Source: Parcubacteria group bacterium M6-OD1-3 (GTDB lineage Bacteria; Patescibacteriota; Minisyncoccia; Moranbacterales; UBA9337). From it: DNA of 53,001 nucleotides. This document shows positions 44,694-53,001 of this stretch, one piece after another. Position numbers and translations under genes: made by a program. Location: NCBI GenBank assembly GCA_003056165.1, contig LSNR01000009.1, positions 1-53,001 on the forward strand, read 5' to 3'. The notes under the pieces are model-generated. The model was not told the DNA's origin, made no database searches, and saw only the letters and a list, made by a program, of their open reading frames with translations. Position 1 is the stretch's first letter, and every line of letters begins with the position of its first letter.

Positions 44694-45407
44694 ATGAATA
44701 AAAAAAATTTAGTATTTTTGGACACGGAGACAACGGGAAATGATTTAGAAAAAGACCGCTTATGTCAAGTGTGTTATAAGATTGGCGATAAAATTGTAAC
44801 GAAAAATTTCAAGCCAGAAATTCCAATATCAATCAAAGCGATGAGTATAACACATATTACCAATAAAATGGTAGAGAATGAAGAGAAATTTGCGAATAGT
44901 CAAACCAAAAAAGATTTGGAAAAAACATTGGCGAATAATATCTTGGTGGCACACAATGCTAAATTTGATATCGCAATGCTTAGTTCGGATGGGGTGGCGG
45001 TGGAGCGAAATATTTGTACTTTGCGATTGGCGCGCTATTTGGATGAGCAACAAGAAATTCCGGAATATAATTTGCAATTTTTGCGATATTATTACGGAAT
45101 AGAAATTGATGTCAATCCGCACAGCGCAGAAGGTGATGTTTTAGTATTAGAGGCTATTTTTAAACATCTTTATGTTCAAGCAAAAGAGAAATTTGAGACT
45201 GAAGATGAAAATGAAATTATTGAAAAAATGATTAAAATTTCCGCGAACCCGTCATTGATTAGGCGATTTACTTTTGGCAAACATCAAGGTCGATTATTGA
45301 CGGATGTCGTGGCGGAAGACCGAGGTTATCTCGAATGGCTTTTGGCTCAAAAAGAAAAGGATGAAGACGAGGATTGGATTTACAGTTTGAGATATTATTT
45401 GGGATAA
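44694..45407 (+). CDS. DnaQ-like 3'-5' exonuclease with ExoX-type C-terminus
   Basis: NLVFLDTETTGNDLEKDRLCQVCYK, ILVAHNAKFDIAML, NPHSAEGDVLVLEAIF, FGKHQGRLLTDVVAEDRGYLEWLLAQ. Confidence 0.88.
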   Translation: MNKKNLVFLDTETTGNDLEKDRLCQVCYKIGDKIVTKNFKPEIPISIKAMSITHITNKMVENEEKFANSQTKKDLEKTLANNILVAHNAKFDIAMLSSDGVAVERNICTLRLARYLDEQQEIPEYNLQFLRYYYGIEIDVNPHSAEGDVLVLEAIFKHLYVQAKEKFETEDENEIIEKMIKISANPSLIRRFTFGKHQGRLLTDVVAEDRGYLEWLLAQKEKDEDEDWIYSLRYYLG

Positions 45408-45743
45408 GGTATATTCATAAAACCATTTAAAAAAGTTTCAAAGAATGATATTTTGATAATTGAATATAAAGGGGGTATCTTTAGATGAAATGATATAGGT
45501 TGAAATTCCTGTTCCGGAAGGTTCTGTGATTTTAATAACAGCTTTTGAGAAGTTTTTATGGGAAAATAATTTATCGAAAGAAATAAATTTAGAATTAAAA
45601 AAGTAAATCTTAATAAACTTCAAATTGTTAAAAAGCAATCAAAATATTATCTAGAAGATTTGTGGAAAAATTTAGTTTGGAAAATTCGGTGTATAGACGG
45701 TATTAATGTTTTGAGTTATGTGGGTTTAACAGAGTTTAACGTT

Positions 45744-46949
45744 ATGGATAATAAAAAGAAATTAAATGTGCCTCTTGCCGAGCGGATGCGACCAAATTCG
45801 TTGAAAGAATTTTTTGGACAAGAGGAACTGATTAGTGAAAATTCTTATTTGAAAAAAGTTATTGATACTGATAGCGTTTCTTCAATGATTTTTTGGGGAC
45901 CGCCCGGATCGGGAAAAACAACGCTGGCTTCAATAATTGCCAAGGAAACCAAGGCTGATTTTGTTGGAATAAGTGCTGTTAATAGTGGTGTTAAAAAATT
46001 GAAAGAAGTTGTTGAAATGGCAAAGGAAAACAAAAAAGAAAGACGACAAACAATTTTGTTCATAGATGAAATTCATCGCTGGAATAAAGCTCAGCAAGAT
46101 AGATTGTTGCCATATATTGAAAATGGGACACTAGTCCTAATCGGAGCGACAACGGAAAATCCCAGCTTTGAAGTAAATTCCGCCCTCCTGTCAAGAACGC
46201 GAGTTTTTGTTTTACATAAATTAAAAAAAGAAGATATTGAGAAGATAATAAAAAGAGCTTTGAATAGTAGAGAGAAAGGACTTGATAAAAATCAAATTAA
46301 AATAGATGATAAAACAATAAAAATTTTAGCGGAGATTTCCAATGGTGATGCTCGGATGGCGCTTAATGTTTTGGAAGCTTGCGCTAAGCAGGATAAAGTT
46401 ATTGATGTTGATTTGATAAAAAAAGTTTTGCAAAAAAGTACTTTGGTTTACGATAAAAATGGCGATGAACATTATAATATTATTTCAGCTTTGCATAAGT
46501 CTATGCGTGGAGGTGATGCAGATGCTTCTGTGTATTGGTTGGCAAGAATGTTGGAAGGTGGAGAGGATCCGATCTATATTGCCAGAAGACTTGTTCGGTT
46601 TGCTTCGGAAGATATTGGTTTGGCAAACAATACGGCATTACTTTTGGCTAACGCGACTTTTGACGCTTGTCAAAAATTAGGGATACCTGAATGCAATGTA
46701 CATTTGTCGCAGTGTGTAATTTACCTGGCTAAATCAACTAAAAGTATTGTTGCTTATAAGGCATATAATAGGGCGGTAGAAGATGTGAAAAAATTTGGAA
46801 ATTTGTCGGTGCCTTTACATATCAGAAATGCGTCAACATCTTTGATGAAAGAATTGAATTATGGAAAGGGATATAAATACACTCCAGAGGAAGATAGTAT
46901 CGCTCAAGAATATTTGCCGGAAAAACTAAAAGGCAAGAAATATGTCTAG
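45744..46949 (+). CDS. rarA: Replication-associated recombination protein A (RarA/MgsA AAA ATPase); ORF open from 45660
   Basis: [79 protein letters not shown]. Confidence 0.94.
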   Translation: MDNKKKLNVPLAERMRPNSLKEFFGQEELISENSYLKKVIDTDSVSSMIFWGPPGSGKTTLASIIAKETKADFVGISAVNSGVKKLKEVVEMAKENKKERRQTILFIDEIHRWNKAQQDRLLPYIENGTLVLIGATTENPSFEVNSALLSRTRVFVLHKLKKEDIEKIIKRALNSREKGLDKNQIKIDDKTIKILAEISNGDARMALNVLEACAKQDKVIDVDLIKKVLQKSTLVYDKNGDEHYNIISALHKSMRGGDADASVYWLARMLEGGEDPIYIARRLVRFASEDIGLANNTALLLANATFDACQKLGIPECNVHLSQCVIYLAKSTKSIVAYKAYNRAVEDVKKFGNLSVPLHIRNASTSLMKELNYGKGYKYTPEEDSIAQEYLPEKLKGKKYV

Positions 46950-47040
46950 ATATGCTATTTGGTCGGTTGTGTTATTTTCAATAAATGATAAAATTTAAGG
47001 GTAGGATGTTCTATATCTAGAAATAATATAATCGACACAA

Positions 47041-47080
47041 TTAAGTGTATATTTAAATGGATATTTAAATATACACTTAA
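47041..47080. repeat. 18-bp-arm perfect inverted repeat with 4-nt spacer, upstream of the cysteine desulfurase gene
   Basis: TTAAGTGTATATTTAAAT-GGAT-ATTTAAATATACACTTAA. Confidence 0.85.
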
Positions 47081-47100
47081 ATCTAATCAGGAATAAAAAT

Positions 47101-48312
47101 ATGAAAATAGAAAAAATCAGAAAAGATTTTCCAATACTTAATGCAAGAGAAGGCGGAGAACCGATAATCTATTTCGATAATGCTTGTCAATCCTTACGAC
47201 CTCAGTCTGTTATTGAAGCGATGGATGATTATTATCGAAAATATTCAGCTTGCGAAGGGCGAAGTATCCATAAATTTGGAGAAAAAGTAACGAGAAAATG
47301 TGAAGAGTCAAGAAAAATTATAGCTAAATTTATTGGTGCCAAAAAAGAGGAGGAAATTATTTTTACTCGCAACACTACTGAAGGAATAAATTTAGTGGCA
47401 AAATCTTTAAAATTGCAAAAAGGAGATGTGATAATATTATCAGACAAAGAGCATAATTCAAATCTTATTCCTTGGCAAATTAAGTCCAAAGAGGAAAATA
47501 TTTCTTTGGTTATTTCGCCATCGCGGGAGGACAATACTTTTGATTTGGAAAAATTTAAATTATTGATGAATGAAAAAGTTAAATTGGTAAGTGTCGTGCA
47601 TACCTCCAATTTAGATGGAGTTTCTAATCCCATTAAGGAAATAATTGAGATTGCACATAACTATGGAGCTAAAGTTTTGGTGGATGGAGCACAATCCGCT
47701 TCGCATCAAAAAATAAATGTTGCCAAATTGGATGTTGATTTTATGGCATTTTCCGGACATAAAATGTTGGGACCGTCGGGAACGGGATTTTTGTATGGAA
47801 AATACGATTTGCTAAAAAAGTTAAATCCGTTTATAGTTGGAGGAGATACGGTGGAATATTCAACCTATGACAAGCATCAATTACTGTTACCACCGAAAAA
47901 ATTTGAAGCCGGTTTACAGGATTATGCGGGAATTATCGGTTTAGCGGAAGCGGTAAAATATTTACAGAAAATCGGTTTTAAAAAAATTGCCAAACAAGAA
48001 GCTGTTTTAAATAAATTTATTACGAAGGAAATAATAAATTTGCCGGGATTGAAAATTATCGGACCACAAGATTATAATAAACGGGGCGGGATAGTTTCTT
48101 TTTTTGTCGAAGAATTGGACACTCATCAAATTGCGGTGATGCTAGATTCCACTAATAATATAATGGTTCGTTCGGGACAATTCTGTGTACATTCTTGGTT
48201 CGCCAATCGTCAAATTAAAAATGCTGTGAGAGTTTCGTTAGCCTTTTACAACACTTTAGAAGAAGCTCAAATTTTTGTTGAAAATTTAAAAAAAATAATT
48301 AAATTAAATTAA
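47101..48312 (+). CDS. Cysteine desulfurase, SufS/CsdA-like (class V aminotransferase)
   Basis: IIYFDNACQSLRPQSVIEAMDDYYRKY, FTRNTTEGINLVAKSL, KVLVDGAQSASHQKINVAKLDVDFMAFSGHKMLGPSGTGFLYG, VRSGQFCVH. Confidence 0.9.
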   Translation: MKIEKIRKDFPILNAREGGEPIIYFDNACQSLRPQSVIEAMDDYYRKYSACEGRSIHKFGEKVTRKCEESRKIIAKFIGAKKEEEIIFTRNTTEGINLVAKSLKLQKGDVIILSDKEHNSNLIPWQIKSKEENISLVISPSREDNTFDLEKFKLLMNEKVKLVSVVHTSNLDGVSNPIKEIIEIAHNYGAKVLVDGAQSASHQKINVAKLDVDFMAFSGHKMLGPSGTGFLYGKYDLLKKLNPFIVGGDTVEYSTYDKHQLLLPPKKFEAGLQDYAGIIGLAEAVKYLQKIGFKKIAKQEAVLNKFITKEIINLPGLKIIGPQDYNKRGGIVSFFVEELDTHQIAVMLDSTNNIMVRSGQFCVHSWFANRQIKNAVRVSLAFYNTLEEAQIFVENLKKIIKLN

Positions 48313-48362
48313 GAATATTTTTTTGCGAATTTTTTTGTAGGAAGATATTTTATTTTTGTATT

Positions 48363-48761
48363 ATGTTTTGTGTTATTGCGTTAATCATATTTTCTATTTT
48401 AGGAATTTTTAGTGCTACTCATCGTCAGCTAGCTAAAGAGGCCTTTGATTGTGTTTTTAGGCGGATAACTTTACGACCGTGCAATACTGGTTTTGATAAA
48501 AAAATAAAAGGAAAAATTATTGGAAAACTTTTGAACAAATCTCCTAAGATTGCCAGTTTCATAAATCGTTTTTGGGAAATTATATCTTGGATTTTGGTGG
48601 TTATCTTTTTTACTTCTCTATTTTTCAGCGCCAGAAGTGCCTATTATTTAATAAAATACAAAACTTGTGACCCATCTGAGCCTCAAAATTGTATTTTTAC
48701 TCCAAACGGAGTTGATACTCCTCATAATGTTGATGATAAGTGCGAAGACGATAGTCATTAA
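48363..48761 (+). CDS. Hypothetical membrane protein with conserved-looking Cys residues
   Basis: MFCVIALIIFSILGIFSATHRQLAKEAFDCVFRRITLRPCNTGFDKK...ILVVIFFTSLFFSARSAYYLIKYKTCDPSEPQNC. Confidence 0.65.
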   Translation: MFCVIALIIFSILGIFSATHRQLAKEAFDCVFRRITLRPCNTGFDKKIKGKIIGKLLNKSPKIASFINRFWEIISWILVVIFFTSLFFSARSAYYLIKYKTCDPSEPQNCIFTPNGVDTPHNVDDKCEDDSH

Positions 48762-48823
48762 AATTTGCCAAAAATTAAGTTTTGTGGTAAGTTCTAAGTA
48801 AGGTTTAATAAGTTTATAAATGT

Positions 48824-48876
48824 GCACATTGGTTTTTGCAAAAAATTCTTGAGAATTTTGGTCGGAGCGAATGTGT
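48824..48876 (+). promoter_or_regulatory. Possible structured leader upstream of rpsO
   Basis: CACATT (48825-48830) / AATGTG (48870-48875) enclosing AAAATTC-TTGA-GAATTTT (48842-48859). Confidence 0.4.
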
Positions 48877-48888
48877 GGCATAAAGAAT

Positions 48889-49158
48889 ATGGCGTTGACA
48901 ACAAAGCAAAAAATAAGGGTGACAAAAAATGTTAAAAGGCATAATAACGATACGGGTTCTTCGGAATACCAAATTGCCCTGTTTACGGAAAAGATAAAAA
49001 AATTGACTAGTCATCTAAAAAAGAATGCAAAAGATTTTCATTCTAGAAGAGGATTATTGAAAATGGTTTCTAAAAGAAAAAAATTGATGGAGTATCTAAA
49101 AAGGACTGATGAGAAAAAATATAAGACAGTTATAAAAAAACTTAAATTAAAGGGATAG
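48889..49158 (+). CDS. rpsO: 30S ribosomal protein S15
   Basis: [74 protein letters not shown]. Confidence 0.96.
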   Translation: MALTTKQKIRVTKNVKRHNNDTGSSEYQIALFTEKIKKLTSHLKKNAKDFHSRRGLLKMVSKRKKLMEYLKRTDEKKYKTVIKKLKLKG

Positions 49159-49165
49159 AAGTATT

Positions 49166-49197
49166 AAAACGAATGTCTTAAAGTACATTCGTTTTAA
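49166..49197 (+). terminator. Hairpin terminator after rpsO
   Basis: AAAACGAATGT-CTTAAAGT-ACATTCGTTTT. Confidence 0.75.
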
Positions 49198-49206
49198 TTT
49201 AAAAAT

Positions 49207-49704
49207 ATGGCAAAAAATAAAGAACAAAGGATTGGCGTTTTAGTGGATGTACAAAATCTATATTATACAGCTAAAGTTTTATACAAGAAAAAGGTTAATT
49301 TTAAAAATATTTTGACCGAAGCGATTTCCGGAAGAAAATTTATTCGAGCAATTGCTTATGGTGTAAAAACAGAAGGGGGATTGGAAGAAAAATTTTTTGA
49401 TGTTTTAGGAAAGCAAGGTTTTGAAGTTAAAACTAAAGATTTACAAATTTTTGCCGGTGGGGCAAAGAAAGCGGATTGGGATGTGGGCATTGCGATAGAT
49501 GCTGTTAAAATGTCAAAGAGTTTAGATGTAATTGTTTTAGTTTCCGGAGACGGGGATTATATACCAATGATTGATTTTGTCCAAAATACTACAGGTTGTC
49601 GAATAGAAGTAATTGCCTTTCAACGATCAACTAGTGCAAAATTAATTGAATCTGCGGATGAGTTCACAGATTTGTCAGAAAATACAAGAAAGTTTTTGAT
49701 GTAG
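49207..49704 (+). CDS. NYN domain / LabA-like (DUF88) protein
   Basis: RIGVLVDVQNLYYTAKVLY, DVIVLVSGDGDYIPMIDFVQNTTGCRIEVIAF. Confidence 0.88.
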   Translation: MAKNKEQRIGVLVDVQNLYYTAKVLYKKKVNFKNILTEAISGRKFIRAIAYGVKTEGGLEEKFFDVLGKQGFEVKTKDLQIFAGGAKKADWDVGIAIDAVKMSKSLDVIVLVSGDGDYIPMIDFVQNTTGCRIEVIAFQRSTSAKLIESADEFTDLSENTRKFLM

Positions 49705-49767
49705 TCTATGATAAACAAAACAAAAATCAGAAATGAAGAAGAAATACTTGTTTGGTAAATAAATATA

Positions 49768-49797
49768 AAACCGCTTTAACAAAGCGGTTTTTTCTTT
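49768..49797 (+). terminator. Rho-independent terminator
   Basis: AAACCGCTTTAACAAAGCGGTTTTTTCTTTT. Confidence 0.85.
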
Positions 49798-49799
49798 TG

Positions 49800-49881
49800 T
49801 GCCTTGGGAGAGACTCGAACTCTCAAGGGCAAGCCCACTAGTTCCTAAGACTAGCGTGTATACCAATTCCACCACCAAGGC
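49800..49881 (-). tRNA. tRNA-Leu (anticodon UAG)
   Basis: Reverse strand GCCTTGGTGGTGGAATTGGTATACACGCTAGTCTTAGGAACTAGTGGGCTTGCCCTTGAGAGTTCGAGTCTCTCCCAAGGC; type II variable arm; anticodon loop CTTAGGA. Confidence 0.93.
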
Positions 49882-49999
49882 GATAAATTAAAACAAACTA
49901 ATACTATAACACTTTCTTGAAAAAATCAATAAGTTGTATTCTAACTTCAACAATTAATTGCAATACTCTGAATAGTTTTTAGTTTTAGATAGTTATATA

Positions 50000-50293
50000 C
50001 TATTGAATAATAGATATAATTCTTTGAACTTCACTTTTTAAAGCATCGCTATCTTCATATTCGCCATGATGACGAGTAGTTTTTCCATAAGTTTCCCTTT
50101 TTTGATCAAGGTGAATATTTATTAAAAGATTAAAATCTTTCACGCGTGCATAAATATGAAAGCGAGGATAGCCAGCTTGAGCGAGTGGACGGATAAAACT
50201 CATTTCATCTCCAGCATGGCGTTGAAAAATATAACCAGCGCTTTGTAATAAGCTAATAGGATTTTCTTTAATGTGTTCTATTTTAATTTGCAT
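50000..50293 (-). CDS. Conserved-looking small hypothetical protein
   Basis: MQIKIEHIKENPISLLQSAGYIFQRHAGDEMSFIRPLAQAGYPRFHIYARVKDFNLLINIHLDQKRETYGKTTRHHGEYEDS; balanced composition. Confidence 0.65.
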   Translation of the reverse strand: MQIKIEHIKENPISLLQSAGYIFQRHAGDEMSFIRPLAQAGYPRFHIYARVKDFNLLINIHLDQKRETYGKTTRHHGEYEDSDALKSEVQRIISIIQ

Positions 50294-50494
50294 AGAGGTT
50301 TCTGTTTGATATTTATAATTTATTGTTAATTTAATGTTAGCTTAGCATTGACGAGTTATTTTATCAATAAGATAGAATTTGTGAAGATAATATGGAACTA
50401 AATATAATAATAAAAAATGTGCAAGAAAAGACTGGAAAACAATTTTTGAACAAATCAAACATTGACCCATTGATAATAAAAGTATTATGAAGAA

Positions 50495-50543
50495 ATTTTT
50501 AAGCTACTTTGCGAGGACAGTCCTCGCAAAGTAGCTTAAAAAT
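50495..50543. repeat. 49-bp nearly perfect palindrome (24-bp arms, 1-nt spacer)
   Basis: ATTTTTAAGCTACTTTGCGAGGAC-A-GTCCTCGCAAAGTAGCTTAAAAAT. Confidence 0.9.
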
Positions 50544-50830
50544 GTCATAATTAAATCAAATCAAATCAAATTAAAGAAAAAAAGTAAGAAATCTTAATAA
50601 CTGAAATCTATTAAATTATTTATTACTTAATTTATTACTTACCTAGTTTAATATTTTTTTGAAGTGTTGCAATTAATTGTTGAGGTTAGGGAAAGATGGG
50701 TTGACGATTTAGCAGATATGTGATATTTTTAAGTGGAAATATTAGATTGTTTATTCAAGAATAATATCTTAAATAATTTGATTTATTTTCATTTTAATAA
50801 TACCATTTTAAATTAAAAAATTATCGCTTG

Positions 50831-50867
50831 AAAAGGACTACCTGAACAAGCCAGAGTCCTTTTTTGT
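50831..50867 (+). terminator. Terminator/attenuator-like hairpin immediately upstream of the flippase gene
   Basis: AAAAGGACT-ACCTGAACAAGCCAG-AGTCCTTTTTTG, about 9 nt before ATG 50877. Confidence 0.7.
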
Positions 50868-50876
50868 TTGGTATAG

Positions 50877-52127
50877 ATGATTAAAAGAATATTACAAGAC
50901 AAGTTTATTAAAGACAATGCCATCCTTTTTGTCGGTTCAATGGTTGTGGCAGTTTTAAATTATCTGTATCATCCTATTTTAAGTAGGATGATGACTGTGG
51001 ATGATTTTGGAGAAGTGCAAGCTTTGATTGCTATTTTTCTGCAAATAAGTGTTATTTTGGGAATTTTTGGAAATATTGTTGTTAATCTTACTGCCAATAA
51101 TAACAATAAATCTAAAAATTTAGCAATCATTAATCAGCTTTATAAAATTGCTTTAATTGGTAGTTTTATTATAACATCAGGAATTATCATCCTCACTCCT
51201 TTTTTAAAACATTTTCTAAACTTTCATTCTATTTTTTCCTTTTGGGTGTTAGCTATTTCTTTACCTCTTAGTATTTCCTTAACTTTTCGTAAGTTTTTCT
51301 TGCAAGGAAAAAAAGAATTTACCAAAGTCTCTGCTATTAGTATTTTTTATGCCGGTGGACGACTGGTAATTGCTATTTTTCTTGTTTGGTTAGGTTGGGC
51401 AACTTTTGGAGCAATTAGTGCTATTACCTTAGCAACACTTTTTTCGTTATTTTATACTTATAAAATTACTCGCAAAAAACTAAAATTATCATTAAAACAA
51501 CCGGTTGTTTTCAATAAAGCTCTTAAAGAAGAATTTAAATACGGTGGTTTAATTTTAGCAACAACAGGCTTTATTACTTTTCTCTATACTGCTGATATGG
51601 TTTTTGTAAAACATTATTTCCCACCGGACTTGGCGGGATTTTATGGGGGAATTACCACTATTGCTCGCATCGTTTTCTTTATAACTGGTTCAGTAGTGGC
51701 TGTTTTGATTGCTTCAGTAAAGATTAAGGAAAGTTTCAGGAAAAATGCCAAAATATTATTAAAAGGATTGATTATAATAACCTTGATTGGCGCTACTGCT
51801 ACTGGTGTTTTTGTTTTATTCCCAGCTTTGGTTATTAAGTTGATGATTGGTAGTCGCTATGTGGAATATGCTTATCTTTTGCCAAAAATGGCAATGTTAT
51901 TATTTCTAGTTAGTTTAACGAACTTGTTGATGATGTTTTTCTTAGCTTTGCGAAAATATTTTGTAATTTGGATTTCCATATTCGGAGTAACTATTATTAC
52001 TATGATGTCCATATTAAATCACACTGCTCTTATGAATATAGTAAATAATTTTTTAATTGGAGCAAGTATAACAATTGCCTTATTGGTATATCAATTTATA
52101 AAATTTAATAAATCTAAAAATTTATAA
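50877..52127 (+). CDS. Polysaccharide flippase/oligosaccharide transporter (MOP superfamily)
   Basis: FVGSMVVAVLNYLYHPILSRMMTVDDFGEVQALIAIF and multiple TM segments. Confidence 0.85.
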   Translation: MIKRILQDKFIKDNAILFVGSMVVAVLNYLYHPILSRMMTVDDFGEVQALIAIFLQISVILGIFGNIVVNLTANNNNKSKNLAIINQLYKIALIGSFIITSGIIILTPFLKHFLNFHSIFSFWVLAISLPLSISLTFRKFFLQGKKEFTKVSAISIFYAGGRLVIAIFLVWLGWATFGAISAITLATLFSLFYTYKITRKKLKLSLKQPVVFNKALKEEFKYGGLILATTGFITFLYTADMVFVKHYFPPDLAGFYGGITTIARIVFFITGSVVAVLIASVKIKESFRKNAKILLKGLIIITLIGATATGVFVLFPALVIKLMIGSRYVEYAYLLPKMAMLLFLVSLTNLLMMFFLALRKYFVIWISIFGVTIITMMSILNHTALMNIVNNFLIGASITIALLVYQFIKFNKSKNL

Positions 52128-52149
52128 ATTTTTAATTTAAATTTAAAAT

Positions 52150-52941
52150 ATGAAAAAAATTTCAATCATTATTCCATCATATAACGAAGAAAAAAATATC
52201 CCTCTGATTTATACGGCTATTTGCGTTGAGTGGAAAAAAAGTTTAGTGGATAAATATGATTTTGAAATTATTTTTGTAGATGATGGCAGTCAAGATAATT
52301 CAGTCCAAGAGATTGAAAAATTGGTAGAAAAAGATGAGAGGGTGAAACTGTTGGAATTTTCCCGAAATTTTGGTAAGGAAATAGCCACAACTGCCGGAAT
52401 AAATCATTGTCAGGGCGACGCCTGCATTATGATGGATGCTGATTTACAACATCCTGTAAATCTTTTGCCAGAGTTCATTCATCGTTGGGAAAAAGAAAAA
52501 GTGGAAGTTTTAATTGGTGTGCGGAAAAATAGTAAAAGCGATAGTTTTATTAAAAGATTTGGTGGAAGAATTTTTTATAAGATAATGAGAATGATTTCCG
52601 AAGTGCCGATTGTGCCACAGGCAACAGATTATCGTTTACTGGATAGAGAAGTGATCGATGCTTTTAATAAAATGACGGAAAGAAATAGGATTACACGAGG
52701 TTTGATTGATTGGCTTGGTTTTAAAAGAAGATTATTATACTTTGAAGCGGATGAGCGGGCGGAAGGCGAAGCTAGTTACAGCACTTTCAAGCTCTTCAAG
52801 TTGGCAATCACCAGTATGATTTCTTTGAGTTTATTTCCTTTAAGGGTCGCCAGTTATTTGGGATTGGGAATTATTTTTGTATCGGGAATTTTAGGAATAA
52901 TTATGTTTTTAGATAGATATTTTTTTGATTGGAATTTTTAA
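52150..52941 (+). CDS. Glycosyltransferase family 2 (DPM1/GtrB-like); C-terminal TM appears frameshifted
   Basis: KKISIIIPSYNEEKNIPLIYTAI, IIFVDDGSQDNSVQEIEKLV, DACIMMDADLQHPVNLLPEFI; ends FLDRYFFDWNF* with +1 frame continuation NFSGTAILADIILFLIVCT. Confidence 0.88.
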   Translation: MKKISIIIPSYNEEKNIPLIYTAICVEWKKSLVDKYDFEIIFVDDGSQDNSVQEIEKLVEKDERVKLLEFSRNFGKEIATTAGINHCQGDACIMMDADLQHPVNLLPEFIHRWEKEKVEVLIGVRKNSKSDSFIKRFGGRIFYKIMRMISEVPIVPQATDYRLLDREVIDAFNKMTERNRITRGLIDWLGFKRRLLYFEADERAEGEASYSTFKLFKLAITSMISLSLFPLRVASYLGLGIIFVSGILGIIMFLDRYFFDWNF

Positions 52942-53001
52942 TTTTTCCGGCACGGCAATTTTAGCGGATATTATTTTATTTTTAATAGTGTGTACGTAGT
53001 C

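Noticed and set aside
45430-45743. Possible degraded gene upstream of rarA (fragment IPVPEGSVILITAFEKFLWENNLSKEINLELKK)
   Set aside because: Short, contains frame breaks and I could not assign a family; insufficient to call.
1-53001. CRISPR arrays, cas genes, known restriction-modification or toxin-antitoxin defence islands, rRNA operons, complete IS transposases
   Set aside because: No regularly spaced direct repeats, no recognisable Cas, R-M or transposase ORFs and no rRNA sequence were seen.

Overview
The window is an AT-rich (roughly 30-35% GC by eye), gene-dense chromosomal segment with short intergenic spacers and very few Shine-Dalgarno-like sequences. Gene content suggests a Patescibacteria/CPR-type bacterium, probably parcubacterial (inference only). 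Housekeeping genes include a U32 peptidase (5'-truncated), tsaC/Sua5, glyS, NIF3, rpsP, an L10 leader with rplJ-rplL, dnaX, pyk, prfA, leuS, yvcK, holB, ftsQ, ftsA-like, gap, murD, tsaE, rarA, a cysteine desulfurase, rpsO and tRNA-Gln/tRNA-Leu genes. There is also a VirD4/VirB2-like membrane module (about 28.8-36.0 kb) and scattered glycosyltransferase and flippase genes. The most unusual locus is leuS (14978-18256). Its single ORF carries an apparently intact RBBP9/YdeN-like alpha/beta hydrolase domain inside the LeuRS editing region. It also carries three in-frame copies of a GC-rich palindromic element resembling the Rickettsia palindromic element (RPE) phenomenon. Other notable items are: a tRNA-Gln copy split in its T-arm by a GC-rich palindrome; a MITE-like element with 21-bp TIRs and TA duplication; a Proteobacteria-like glycine-zipper lipoprotein gene with a strong SD and higher GC; a DUF2584-like gene with an in-frame UGA at a probable Trp position; two reading frames broken at UUU-UAA with continuation in +1; a repeated terminator cassette; and several unrelated, nearly perfect long palindromes upstream of genes. 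All assignments come from reading the sequence. No database search was run.
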